Shown here one piece after another: positions 15,827 through 24,198 of a stretch of 55,400 bases of DNA; the stretch's first letter is position 1; each line of letters starts with the position of its first letter. The DNA is taken from assembly GCA_903921725.1 (NCBI GenBank), contig CAIXRA010000020.1:1-55400 (forward strand), read 5' to 3'. The notes under the pieces were generated by a model, which was given only the letters and a program-made list of their open reading frames with translations, had not been told where the DNA came from and searched no databases. A program made the translations under genes and the position numbers. The stretch is from an uncultured Lentisphaerota bacterium. Lineage in GTDB: Bacteria; Verrucomicrobiota; Lentisphaeria; Oligosphaerales; CAITYL01.

Positions 15827-18800
15827 TCACCCGCCCGCCGGTTTCGGCGTTTCCGTTGTGGCACCGCCGGAAACGGGCGCGGGGTCGGGCTTGAGGATGC
15901 GTTCCGCCTTGAAGATCAGTCTGGCGTGCGGCGCAGCCTCAAAGTCGGCCACGTCCTTCATCAGGATCTCCACGGCCTTTTCAAGCTGCTCGTCCCGGCC
16001 GGCCGGGAGGTCTCCCGGTTTGGGCCAGATGACGAAGTCCGGCATGGCGCCGTGGAGCTCCATGTCCTCGCCATCGTGCTTGGTGAAGAAGCCGCGGCGC
16101 GGCACGCGGATGACGCCGAGGTCCAGGACCGGGCTTTCCGGCGTGGCGATGACGTCGCCGGCCGTCTGGACGCCGACGACCTTGCCGCGCTTCAGCGCCT
16201 TGATGGCGTGGCTGAAGATTTCGGCGTTGCTGGTGGAGCGCTGACTGCAGAGCACGACGATCGGCTTGTCCCAGCTCGTGAAAACCTGATACCCGAACGG
16301 ATAGCTCTCCTCGCCGCCGCGGGCGACGGTGATGGAATGCTGGGGACGGCAGAGGATGGCCAGGAGGCGGTCGGCTATGAAGCCGCCGGGGTTGTTGCGC
16401 ACGTCAATGACCAGGCCGGCCTTGCCGACGCCGCGGGCAAAGACCTCGCGTTCGAACTTGTCGAAGCTCGACCAATCCATCTTTTCGATGTTCAGGTAGG
16501 CCAGGCGGTTGCGGCTCAGACTCTCGACCAACCGGAGGCTGCCGTCCTGCTCCTGCTCGCGCAGCAGGTCGCGGACGTCGTGATAGCTGATGGGGTGGAC
16601 GACGACGTCGCGCTGCGCGCCGGAGGCGGCGGCGACGCGCAGGGTGATTTCACGCTGGAGGCGGCCGTTGAGCACGCGCGTCAGGTCCGCATCCGGTCCG
16701 ACTTCCTTGCCGTCGATCTTGAGCACGGTCTCGCCGGGAAGCACGCGGCTGCGGATGCAGTCGGCGGGCCCCTTGGCCACGACATCGCGAACCTTCAGCC
16801 CGGGCCCGGCGCAGGCGGTGTCGAAACGCAGGCCGAGATGCGCCGTTTCGGAACGCCAGGCCGGTGCATCGGCGGGCTTTTCCCATTCCTTGAGATTCGG
16901 CGTGAAGCCGAGGTGCGAGGCGCCAAGCTCGCCGTTCAGCATGTCGATGATGCGGGAGAAGGCATACATGTCGGGGGCGTTGGCGGCCATTTCCTCGTAC
17001 TTGACGCGGACGGCGTCCCAGTCGAGGTTGTTCAGGCGTCCGTCGTAGAAACAGTCGCGAAGAATCTGCCAGGCCTTGGCGAACCCCATCCGGCGGTAGG
17101 CGGCCAGGTCCAGTTCCTGAAAGGCGCCAAACGCATATTTTTGGGGGCCAACGGCCGGGACGCCGTCCAGAAGGGAAAACAGCTTGCCGCCGCGCCCCAG
17201 ACGCGCACGGGTGAACACCCCCTCGGCAAACGGGACCGGGGTGAATTTCTCCGGAAACTCGATGGTGCAGGTGCTGGTGCGCCCGTTGACGGTGTTGCCG
17301 AAAGCCAGACGCTTTGCATCAACCCAGAACAGGGTGCCGGAATCATACTTGGGCGCGACGACGGGGACGACGCGGACGCGGTCGGGCAACCCAGCCAGAT
17401 CCACCTTGACCGTCACGGGCGGCGGTTCCACCGGCGCGGCAACAAAGACGGAAGACTTCCCGGCCACGGCGCGCTCCGTCTTCCCGTCCTTTTCGTCTCT
17501 TCCGCCTGTTCCGTCCTTCGCATCCGGCTTCGCATCCGGCGCGGCGGCTCCCCGGCGGCGGCCATCCTCCATGGTCTTGAGCGCCTTGGCGATGGCGGCA
17601 TCGCGCGACGTGATCTCGGAATCGCCGCGGGCAAGGTAGACATAGCGGAGATCGGGGGCCCGGCCGCTGGCGGCGCCGCCGATGTAGGCCAGAATCTTCC
17701 CGTCGGGCGACCAGGCAGGGCTGCAGTCCGGATACGGGTTGCGGGAGACGTTGAGCGGCGGGATGGAGCCGTCCACGGCGAGCAGCCAGATGTCGTCGTT
17801 GTCCATGCTGTCGCGGAAGCGGCCGGCGATCCACTTGCCGTCGGGCGACCAGACATATTCGCCGATGTCCGGCGTGTGATAAAGCAGGCGGGGGTTGCGG
17901 CCGTCCAGGTCGGCGATGTAGAGGTCGGTCTCGCACTGGACATAGGCGAGATGCTTGCCGTCGGGACTGGCTTGGAGCAAGGACTTGGTGGTGGTGTCAT
18001 GCGTCAGCTCTTCCAGCACGAAGCTGCTGTTCTGCCACCAGTAGAGGGCGGGTGCGCCGCGGCGGGCGCGCCAGATGTTTGCGCGGTCACCGGTGTCGCG
18101 CAAGAAGACGAGACTGCCGCCGTCGGCCGTGAAAAAAGCATTGCTGTCGCAGCGGCCGGAATCGGAGGTCACCTGACGCGGCTCGCGGAGCACGGTGTCC
18201 ATAACCCAGAGGTTGCCGCCCGCGGTGAAGGCCGTCTCCAGCCCGTCGGAAGTAAAGTCGACGGAGCCCCATTCCCCGCAGTTCCAGGCAGTCTCATACC
18301 AGCGGCGGCGGGTGAGATTGCGCGGCCCGTCCGTCTCGCTCCACAGCTCAATTTTTTCGGCGGGACGGCCGGCGGCGGGGCGGAACCGGTAGAGGTCGAA
18401 GAGCTTGCAGAAGACGATGGTGGAACCGTCGCGGGAAATGGCGGGGGTCGCAACGGGGTCGTCCTGGAAGAACGTCAGCTGTTTCTCCGCACCGGTGGCC
18501 AAGTCGTGCTGCCAGATGTTGGCCAGGCCGTTTTTCTCGCTGAGGTAGTAGAACCCTTTTCCGTCCGGCATCCACACCGGCGAGAAGCAGTTCCATTCCT
18601 CGCTGTGGATCGGGGTGAACGCCTTCGTCCGCAGGTCGTACATCCAGAGCTGGGCGGCGGCGCTGCCGCGGTAGCCGCGGCGGTAACGGTTCCAAAAGGG
18701 GAATTCACGCACGAAGAGAACCCGCGTGCCGTCCGGCGACATCCGCCCGTCCTTGCCGTAGTCGTTGAACACCAGCCCCTCCGCCGAACGTTCGACGGCG

Positions 18801-19270
18801 GACACCTTGAACATGCGGCCCGCGTACTCGGTCATGAGATTGAGGAGCGGGCCGTAGTCGCGCACGCCGTGGACGAGCAGCGACTTGCCGTCGGGAAACC
18901 AGTCCAGCAGCGTGGCCCCCTCCGAATGATGCGTCACCTGCCGCGGAATCCCGCCGGTGGCCGGCATGACATACGCCTGTGTGTCGCCGGAACGCTTGCT
19001 ATTGAAGGCAATCTCGCTGCCGTCGGGGGAGAAGCGGGGCTGGCCGTCCGGCGCGGGGCTGCGCGTCAGCGGGACGGCAACGCCGCCCTCCACCGGCGCA
19101 CGCCAGATCTCGCCATTCCATTCGAAGGCAATCGTCTGCCCGTCCGGCGACACGGAGGGCGAAGAGGCCATCCGGATGCTTTCCTTCTCGCGAGCACCCG
19201 CCCAGCTCTGGACACCGCAGGCGGCCAAACCCGCCGCCAAAATCACCAAGCCCCATCCGTGCCTTGCCAT
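15827..19270 (-). CDS. Tricorn-like S41 peptidase with beta-propeller and PDZ domains
   Basis: An 1147-residue secreted protease of the Tricorn/S41 family. A signal sequence spans about 1-26 and contains a lipobox-like LAAC at 15-18, so it may be a lipoprotein. About 35-600 consist of repeated PD40/WD40-like propeller blades (VSPDGQTIAFEWNGEIW, FSPDGSEIAF, WSPDGKWIAGRF, WSPDGKILAYI). A PDZ domain follows near 800-880 (LPGETVLKIDGKEVGPD), then the S41 core: YLNIEKMDW, GLVIDVRNNPGGF and CSQRSTSNAEIFSHAIK, where the serine of TSNAEIF is the probable nucleophile. Tricorn enzymes trim peptides in a closed chamber; the native substrate here is unknown. The membrane gene 4 bp downstream is coupled to it. 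Confidence 0.92.
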   Translation of the reverse strand: MARHGWGLVILAAGLAACGVQSWAGAREKESIRMASSPSVSPDGQTIAFEWNGEIWRAPVEGGVAVPLTRSPAPDGQPRFSPDGSEIAFNSKRSGDTQAYVMPATGGIPRQVTHHSEGATLLDWFPDGKSLLVHGVRDYGPLLNLMTEYAGRMFKVSAVERSAEGLVFNDYGKDGRMSPDGTRVLFVREFPFWNRYRRGYRGSAAAQLWMYDLRTKAFTPIHSEEWNCFSPVWMPDGKGFYYLSEKNGLANIWQHDLATGAEKQLTFFQDDPVATPAISRDGSTIVFCKLFDLYRFRPAAGRPAEKIELWSETDGPRNLTRRRWYETAWNCGEWGSVDFTSDGLETAFTAGGNLWVMDTVLREPRQVTSDSGRCDSNAFFTADGGSLVFLRDTGDRANIWRARRGAPALYWWQNSSFVLEELTHDTTTKSLLQASPDGKHLAYVQCETDLYIADLDGRNPRLLYHTPDIGEYVWSPDGKWIAGRFRDSMDNDDIWLLAVDGSIPPLNVSRNPYPDCSPAWSPDGKILAYIGGAASGRAPDLRYVYLARGDSEITSRDAAIAKALKTMEDGRRRGAAAPDAKPDAKDGTGGRDEKDGKTERAVAGKSSVFVAAPVEPPPVTVKVDLAGLPDRVRVVPVVAPKYDSGTLFWVDAKRLAFGNTVNGRTSTCTIEFPEKFTPVPFAEGVFTRARLGRGGKLFSLLDGVPAVGPQKYAFGAFQELDLAAYRRMGFAKAWQILRDCFYDGRLNNLDWDAVRVKYEEMAANAPDMYAFSRIIDMLNGELGASHLGFTPNLKEWEKPADAPAWRSETAHLGLRFDTACAGPGLKVRDVVAKGPADCIRSRVLPGETVLKIDGKEVGPDADLTRVLNGRLQREITLRVAAASGAQRDVVVHPISYHDVRDLLREQEQDGSLRLVESLSRNRLAYLNIEKMDWSSFDKFEREVFARGVGKAGLVIDVRNNPGGFIADRLLAILCRPQHSITVARGGEESYPFGYQVFTSWDKPIVVLCSQRSTSNAEIFSHAIKALKRGKVVGVQTAGDVIATPESPVLDLGVIRVPRRGFFTKHDGEDMELHGAMPDFVIWPKPGDLPAGRDEQLEKAVEILMKDVADFEAAPHARLIFKAERILKPDPAPVSGGATTETPKPAGG

Positions 19271-19526
19271 GAAAACCTCCGTTTTGCTTCCGCCGCCAGC
19301 CCTGTCCCCCGTACGTTCTTGACGCGGGCCGTTCTATATCCATATTGACCGATGATAGACACCGCGCCAGCCCCGTTTGTTTCATGAAGGGCGCCCAAAG
19401 CCGCCAGCGGAAGGACTGCTCTGCCTCCGCGTGAGTCGCACGGCGGGTTACTATCCATCCGGAAGGCGGCATTTCCACCGCAGCCGGACGCACATCCGGG
19501 ACAAAGTTGTTTACTCAAGGAACGGG

Positions 19527-20288
19527 ATGAAGCTTTTCTGCCGCACATACGGCCGGGGTGAACCGCTGGTGATCCTGCACGGATTCCTCGGCTGCTCCGA
19601 CAACTGGCACACGCTCGCCGGCAGGCTCGGCGGCCGCTTCCGCGTGCTCGTGCCCGACCTGCGCAACCACGGCCGTTCGCCGCACGCCTCCGGCTTCGGC
19701 ATCCCCGAACTCGCCGGCGACATCCGCCGCCTGCTGGACGACCACGGGATCGGCCGCGCGGCCCTGCTCGGACACTCCCTCGGCGGAAAGGCCGCCATGC
19801 GCCTCGCCCTCGACGCGCCGGAACGCATCGAGCGCATCGCCGTTGCGGACATCGCGCCGCGCGCCTATCCGCCGCGGACGTTCCCCGAAGTCGACGCCAT
19901 GCTCGCGCTCGACCGCGCAACCCTCGCCTCGCGCGCCGACGCGGACGCCGCGCTGGCCGCCGCCGTCCCCGACGCCGCCGTGCGCGGGCTCCTGCTGAAA
20001 AACCTGGAACGCGGCGACGACGGCCGCCTCCGCTGGCGCTGCAACCTCGCCGCCCTGGCGCGGCACGCCGCACGCATCCTGGAACCCGTGGACGGCCCGC
20101 CCTTCCCCGGCCCCGCGCTCTTCCTGCGCGGCGGACGCTCGGACTACGTCACGGACGCCGACCTTCCGGCCATCCGCCGCCTCTTCCCGCGTGCGGAGTC
20201 CGCAATCATCCCCGGCGCCGGCCACTGGCTCCACGCCGACGCCCCGGACGCCGTCCTGGAGCAGCTCCTGCGGTTTCTGGGAGAGTGA
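19527..20288 (+). CDS. Alpha/beta hydrolase
   Basis: 253 residues, alpha/beta hydrolase fold. Seen motifs are the oxyanion region LVILHGFLGCSDNWH, the strand-turn VLVPDLRNHGRSPHA, the nucleophile elbow LLGHSLGGKAAM (serine in G-H-S-L-G), an aspartate region near GGRSDYVTD, and the final histidine in PGAGHWLHADAP. The DLRNHG-S pattern is like YbfF/ABHD11-type esterases. A strong AAGGA Shine-Dalgarno before 19527 sets the start; 50 upstream codons are rejected. No signal peptide, so it is cytoplasmic. The gene stands alone between the divergent protease and the convergent RND pump. Confidence 0.9.
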   Translation: MKLFCRTYGRGEPLVILHGFLGCSDNWHTLAGRLGGRFRVLVPDLRNHGRSPHASGFGIPELAGDIRRLLDDHGIGRAALLGHSLGGKAAMRLALDAPERIERIAVADIAPRAYPPRTFPEVDAMLALDRATLASRADADAALAAAVPDAAVRGLLLKNLERGDDGRLRWRCNLAALARHAARILEPVDGPPFPGPALFLRGGRSDYVTDADLPAIRRLFPRAESAIIPGAGHWLHADAPDAVLEQLLRFLGE

Positions 20289-20311
20289 GGTTCCAGAAAC
20301 AGCGGCCTCGC

Positions 20312-20390
20312 GTTTGTAGTTCCGCCTTCAGGCGGCCGCCAAACACCGCCAGGGACGGGGACGCTGCCGCCTGAAGGCGGGACTACAAAC
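20312..20390. repeat. Inverted repeat with TTTGTAGTTCCGCCTTCAGG arms
   Basis: Two 25-bp arms, 20312-20336 and 20366-20390, are inverted copies with one mismatch and a 29-bp loop. Each arm itself contains the hairpin CCGCCTTCAGGCGG. It lies in the 163-bp gap between the convergent ends of the hydrolase and the RND pump. The sequence is of the GTAGTTCCGCCTTCAGGCGG type that I recall from spurious ORFs (PPSGG/PPEGGTTN) in PVC genomes. It may be a REP-like or miniature mobile element and could double as a bidirectional transcription stop, though no T-tract is present. Confidence 0.78.
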
Positions 20391-20451
20391 TCCGGCAGAT
20401 CCGGACAGCCGGCGGCCCAAGTCACAGAGTCACGCCGGCCAGCCGCCGGTC

Positions 20452-23400
20452 TCACGGCTCGTCCTTGCGCTCCAGAAAGTTGCGCTTGATCCATTCGGAG
20501 GCGGGGTCGAGCAGCGAATAGACGGCCGGCACGACCAGCAGCGTCAGCAGCGTGGAGGTGATCAGGCCGCCGATGATGCAGATGGCCATCGGCTGGCGCG
20601 ACTCGGAGCCGGAGGCGGTGCTCAGCGCCGTCGGCAGCATGCCGGTAATCACCGCCATCGTCGTCATCAGGATCGGCCGCAGCCGCACCGGACCGGCCTT
20701 GCGCAGCGCCTCCATCATCGGCAGCCCGTCGCGGGTGCGCAGGGTGTTGGTGTAGTCGATCAGCAGGATGGCGTTCTTCGTCACCAGTCCCAACAGGAAG
20801 ATGAAGGAGATCATCACGAAGATGCTGAGGTTGAGCCGCAGCAGGACGATGGAGCCGAGGCCGCCGATCAGCGCCAGCGGCAGGGAAAGCATGATTGAGA
20901 GCGGATGCACGACCGACTCGAACTGCGCGGCGAGCACCATGAAGATGACGATCACCGACAGGATCATCGTCTGGACCAGGTAGCCGAACGACTCCTGCAT
21001 GTCCTTGGCCTGGCCGTTCCAGCCGGTGCTGTAGCCCGCCGGCATCTCCGCCGCGAACGACTCGATCTCCTTCTGTGCGGGGCCGAGCACCTTGCCGGGG
21101 CCAAGGTTCGCAAGCACCGTGATATTGCGCTGGCGGTTGTAGCGCGTGATCTCCACGGCCGTCCGCGACTCCACCACCTGCGCCACGCCGCGCAGCTCGA
21201 CGTTGCCGCCCAGCCGCGACGGCACCCACAGCCCGCCGAGCAGTTCCGGCCGGTTCCGGTCCTTCTGCAGGAAGCGGATGCCGATGTCATAGCGGTCGCC
21301 GCCGGCCTTGAACTTGCCGACGATGGCGCCGCCGATGGCAGTCCGCACGCTGTCGGCGATGTCCGCCTCCGAAACGCCAAGGTCGGCCGCACGCGCCCGG
21401 TCCACCGCCACGTCCACGCCGGGCTTGTTCGCCTCGTAGGAACTCTGCATGTCCACGTAGCCGCCCGCCGCCTTCATCCGCTCCAGAATGCGGTTGGAGA
21501 GACTCACCAGCGTGTTCGTGTCGCGCCCGCGCACCTCGTACTGGATCTGCGCCCATTTCATGCCGCCGCCGGAGATCTTGGCGACCTGCTGGACGGAAAT
21601 CTGGGCGTCCTTCACATTCGCCGTGAGAGCGCGTGCATCGTCCATGATCGCCGCCTGGCCGCGCTTCCGCTTGTCTTTGTCCAGCAGCCTGCAGTAAATC
21701 GCGCCCTCGTTGACCTTCTGCATTTCGTCGGCCCCGATCGAGTAAAAGGAGTAGGACAGTTCCGGTATCTTTTTCAGGCGCGGCAGCAGGTCTTCCATGA
21801 TCTCGCGGGTCTTCGCCAGTGAGGCGCCCTGCGGCGCGCGGACCATGACGTTCATCTCCGCGCTGTCCTCCACCGGCACGAACTCGAGCTTGGTGAACTT
21901 CAGCAGAAACCCCAGGCTGAGCAGCGAGGCGACGGCGATCATCAGCACCATGCCGCGGTGCCGCAGGCTCCACTCCAACAGCCCCCCGTACACCCGTTCC
22001 ATCCACTTGAAAAACGACTCCAGCCGGCGGAAGAGCGCGTTCTGGTGCCCCTCGTGCCGCCGCAGCAGCCGCGAGGAAAGCATCGGGTTCAGCGTGAACG
22101 AGACGAACATCGAGATCAGCACCGCAAAAGCGATTGTCAGCCCGAACGGCCAGAAGAAGCGCCCGACAATCCCTTTGGTCATCGCCACCGGCACGAATAC
22201 CGCCACGATGGAAAGCGTCGTCGCCAGCACCGCCAGCCCGATCTCCGAGGTGCCGAACTCCGCCGCCTTGCGCGGGGCCATCCCCTCCTCCACGTGGCGC
22301 ATGATGTTCTCCTGCACCACGATTGCGTCGTCGATCAAAAGCCCGATCGCCAGCGTCAGCCCCAGCAGCGTCATCATGTTCAGCGTGAAACCCATCACAT
22401 ACAGCAGGATGAAGGTCGAGATCACCGCCGTCGGCAGCACCAGCGCGCTGATGAAGGTGCTGCGGAAATTGAGCAGGAACAGCATGACGGTGAACACCGC
22501 CATGAAACCGCCGATGACCAGGTGGTGCTCGACCTCCTTGACCGAACGCTCGATGTACAGCGAGGAATCCTTGGCAATCTCCAGCCGCACCCCGAGCGGC
22601 GCCAGCTCCTTCTGCATGCGCGCCAGCTCCGCCTTCACCTCCTTCGCCACCTCCACGGTGTTGGTGCCGGACTGGCGGCGGATGTCGAGCGCGATGCACG
22701 GCTTGGCGTCGAGCTGCGCATAGGAGCGCTCCTCCTCCAGGCCGTCCTCGGCAAACCCCACATCCTTCAGCCGGATTGTGCGCCCGTCGCGCTGGACCAC
22801 AATCATCCCGTTCATCGCCGCGGCGTCCTGAAACTCCGCCTTCGTGCGCACCGCCAGTTCCAGCGGCCCGGTCTCGACGCGGCCGCCGGGGATCTCGACG
22901 TGCGTGCGCTGCAGGGCCGCCCGCACCTCCTGCACGGAGACACCGTGGCTCTTCATCTTCTCCGCGTCGAGCCACAACCAGATCTTGCGATCGCGCTGGC
23001 CGATGATCTTGGCGGAGCCGACATTGCGCACGCGCTGGATGCGCTCCTTGATCGTCTTGTCCGCCAGATAGGAAAGCTCGCGTACCGGCATGTCCGCCGC
23101 CACCACCACCGTCAGGATCGGCGCCGCGTCGACGTCGAATTTCTCGATCACCGGCTCCTCGATGTCCGTCGGCAGCTGCTGGCGGATCGTGTTGATCTTC
23201 GCCTGGATCTCCTGGAACGCCACATCCACGTTCTTGTCCAGCTCGAACTCGACCGTGATCATCGAATAGCTGTCCGCGCTCGTCGAACGCAGCGACTTCA
23301 ATCCGGCGATCGTGTTCACCGCCTCCTCAATCGGGTCGGTGACGCGCATCTCCATCGTCTCCGGATCCGCCCCCGGCAGTTTCGTCACCACTGTGATCAC

Positions 23401-23529
23401 CGGAAAGTCCACCTTCGGGAACTGGTCGATCCCCAGACGCCACAGGGAGAGGAGGCCGAAGACAATCATCGCCCCCAGCACCATCGTGGTGAACACCGGC
23501 CGCCGGATGGAAACATCGGAGAGAAACAT
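20452..23529 (-). CDS. RND efflux pump, permease subunit (AcrB/MdtB type)
   Basis: A 1025-residue inner-membrane RND transporter. It begins MFLSDVSIRRPVFTTMVLGAMIVFG, normal for the HAE1 class, and has the two-fold repeated TM/periplasmic layout. The proton-relay aspartates are visible in GLLIDDAIVVQENIMRHVEEG around residue 400. The second half holds the usual GLVTKNAILLIDYTN segment near residue 920. It is expected to work with the periplasmic adaptor and TolC protein upstream in the same operon, pumping drugs, bile salts or other amphiphiles. It is separated from the adaptor gene by about 670 bp holding a small gene and repeats, which is unusual for such operons. Confidence 0.94.
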   Translation of the reverse strand: MFLSDVSIRRPVFTTMVLGAMIVFGLLSLWRLGIDQFPKVDFPVITVVTKLPGADPETMEMRVTDPIEEAVNTIAGLKSLRSTSADSYSMITVEFELDKNVDVAFQEIQAKINTIRQQLPTDIEEPVIEKFDVDAAPILTVVVAADMPVRELSYLADKTIKERIQRVRNVGSAKIIGQRDRKIWLWLDAEKMKSHGVSVQEVRAALQRTHVEIPGGRVETGPLELAVRTKAEFQDAAAMNGMIVVQRDGRTIRLKDVGFAEDGLEEERSYAQLDAKPCIALDIRRQSGTNTVEVAKEVKAELARMQKELAPLGVRLEIAKDSSLYIERSVKEVEHHLVIGGFMAVFTVMLFLLNFRSTFISALVLPTAVISTFILLYVMGFTLNMMTLLGLTLAIGLLIDDAIVVQENIMRHVEEGMAPRKAAEFGTSEIGLAVLATTLSIVAVFVPVAMTKGIVGRFFWPFGLTIAFAVLISMFVSFTLNPMLSSRLLRRHEGHQNALFRRLESFFKWMERVYGGLLEWSLRHRGMVLMIAVASLLSLGFLLKFTKLEFVPVEDSAEMNVMVRAPQGASLAKTREIMEDLLPRLKKIPELSYSFYSIGADEMQKVNEGAIYCRLLDKDKRKRGQAAIMDDARALTANVKDAQISVQQVAKISGGGMKWAQIQYEVRGRDTNTLVSLSNRILERMKAAGGYVDMQSSYEANKPGVDVAVDRARAADLGVSEADIADSVRTAIGGAIVGKFKAGGDRYDIGIRFLQKDRNRPELLGGLWVPSRLGGNVELRGVAQVVESRTAVEITRYNRQRNITVLANLGPGKVLGPAQKEIESFAAEMPAGYSTGWNGQAKDMQESFGYLVQTMILSVIVIFMVLAAQFESVVHPLSIMLSLPLALIGGLGSIVLLRLNLSIFVMISFIFLLGLVTKNAILLIDYTNTLRTRDGLPMMEALRKAGPVRLRPILMTTMAVITGMLPTALSTASGSESRQPMAICIIGGLITSTLLTLLVVPAVYSLLDPASEWIKRNFLERKDEP

Positions 23530-23540
23530 GGGAGAACCTC

Positions 23541-23584
23541 AAATGGGTGAGTGGTAAATGGTGAGTCGTAAGTGGTGAGTGGTG
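23541..23584. repeat. GTGAGTGGTAAATGG word-like tandem repeat
   Basis: Four degenerate copies of a ~14-base word GTGAGTGGTAAATG lie directly next to the RND Shine-Dalgarno (GAGG, complementary to 23537-23540) and continue outward from it. On the transcribed strand the array reads as CCACTCACCATTTACC units in the 5' leader. The same word is found next to the metG Shine-Dalgarno at 39614-39637. Confidence 0.7.
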
Positions 23585-23621
23585 GAGCAAAACTGAAGCG
23601 GTTTGACGAACCTTTAAACTC

Positions 23622-23641
23622 AGCCCCTCCGGGGCTCTTTT
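23622..23641 (+). terminator. Terminator-like hairpin
   Basis: AGCCCC-TCC-GGGGCT forms a 6-bp stem with a 3-base loop, followed by CTTTT. It would work on the plus strand, but no plus-strand gene ends here; it lies just outside the 38-bp inverted repeat and may belong to that element. On the minus strand it would fall between the adaptor and RND genes without a T-tract. Confidence 0.4.
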
Positions 23642-23648
23642 ATGCATG

Positions 23649-23802
23649 TTTGGAGTGCGGCAATGAGTGCATCCGTTTGCCGCTTTTTCATTCGCGCGGA
23701 GCGCTGGTATCCTGTCCCTCGTTTTTCTGTTCGGCATTGCTGATAGCGGCTTCGCCTTGGCAAGAAAGCGGCAAACGGATGCACTCATTGCCGCACTCCA
23801 AA
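23649..23802. mobile_element. 154-bp element with 38-bp perfect inverted repeats (MITE/REP-like)
   Basis: Arms 23649-23686 and 23765-23802 are perfect inverted copies of 38 bp, starting TTTGGAGTGCGGCAATGAGT, with a 78-bp interior that has no gene. The AAAGCGGCAA...GCACTCCAAA arms and small size suit a miniature inverted-repeat element or a large REP-type hairpin. No transposase is present and no flanking direct repeat could be assigned. It lies between the adaptor and RND pump genes of one operon, and a transcript crossing it could fold into a 38-bp stem. Confidence 0.75.
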
Positions 23803-23860
23803 ATGACACCGCGCGCGCTTCGTAGATTCACCTATTATCGGCCTCGCATGATTTGCGGAA

Positions 23861-24166
23861 TCAGCATGATTCCCCAGTAACCAGCATGCCCAAATAGCAC
23901 CAGACGTATCCACCAACGGCGGACAAGATGGCCGTGTACCACCGGGGCCAGGCGACATGCACCCCCAGAAGGAGTACGCTCGCCGTCATGCCAAACACCC
24001 ATTCCGGCACCAACAAGTGATCCCAAAATCCGAAAATTGGAACAACAACATACAAAGGGATAATCCCAACTCGATCGCCCTTCATGATGGCTACGATCAT
24101 GAACACCGCCATGCCCGCCGCAAACGGCCACGTTCTCGCCACAATCTGTTTTATGATTTTCATCAT
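23861..24166 (-). CDS. Small multi-pass membrane protein
   Basis: About 101 residues with three or four hydrophobic helices: RTWPFAAGMAVFMIVAIMKG, VGIIPLYVVVPIFGFW, FGMTASVLLLGVHVAW, and WYTAILSAVGGYVWCYLGML. Two adjacent ATGs (24164-24166 and 24161-24163) can start it. No family recognised. It sits inside the efflux operon, between the adaptor and the repeat-rich region before the pump. Base composition is visibly lower in GC than the neighbours, which suggests a later arrival together with the adjacent repeat element. Confidence 0.65.
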   Translation of the reverse strand: MMKIIKQIVARTWPFAAGMAVFMIVAIMKGDRVGIIPLYVVVPIFGFWDHLLVPEWVFGMTASVLLLGVHVAWPRWYTAILSAVGGYVWCYLGMLVTGESC

Positions 24167-24198
24167 ACTGGCGTTTCGCCTATAAATTTTTCCACCAC

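Noticed and set aside
15821..19348. An 1175-codon open frame on the plus strand opposite the Tricorn-like protease
   Set aside because: Composition is Val/Gly/Arg/His-rich with no family motif. It mirrors the codon bias of the minus-strand gene, whose propeller, PDZ and S41 motifs are clear.
23541..23584. CRISPR array
   Set aside because: Units are about 14 bases, degenerate and without unique spacers; no cas genes in the window.
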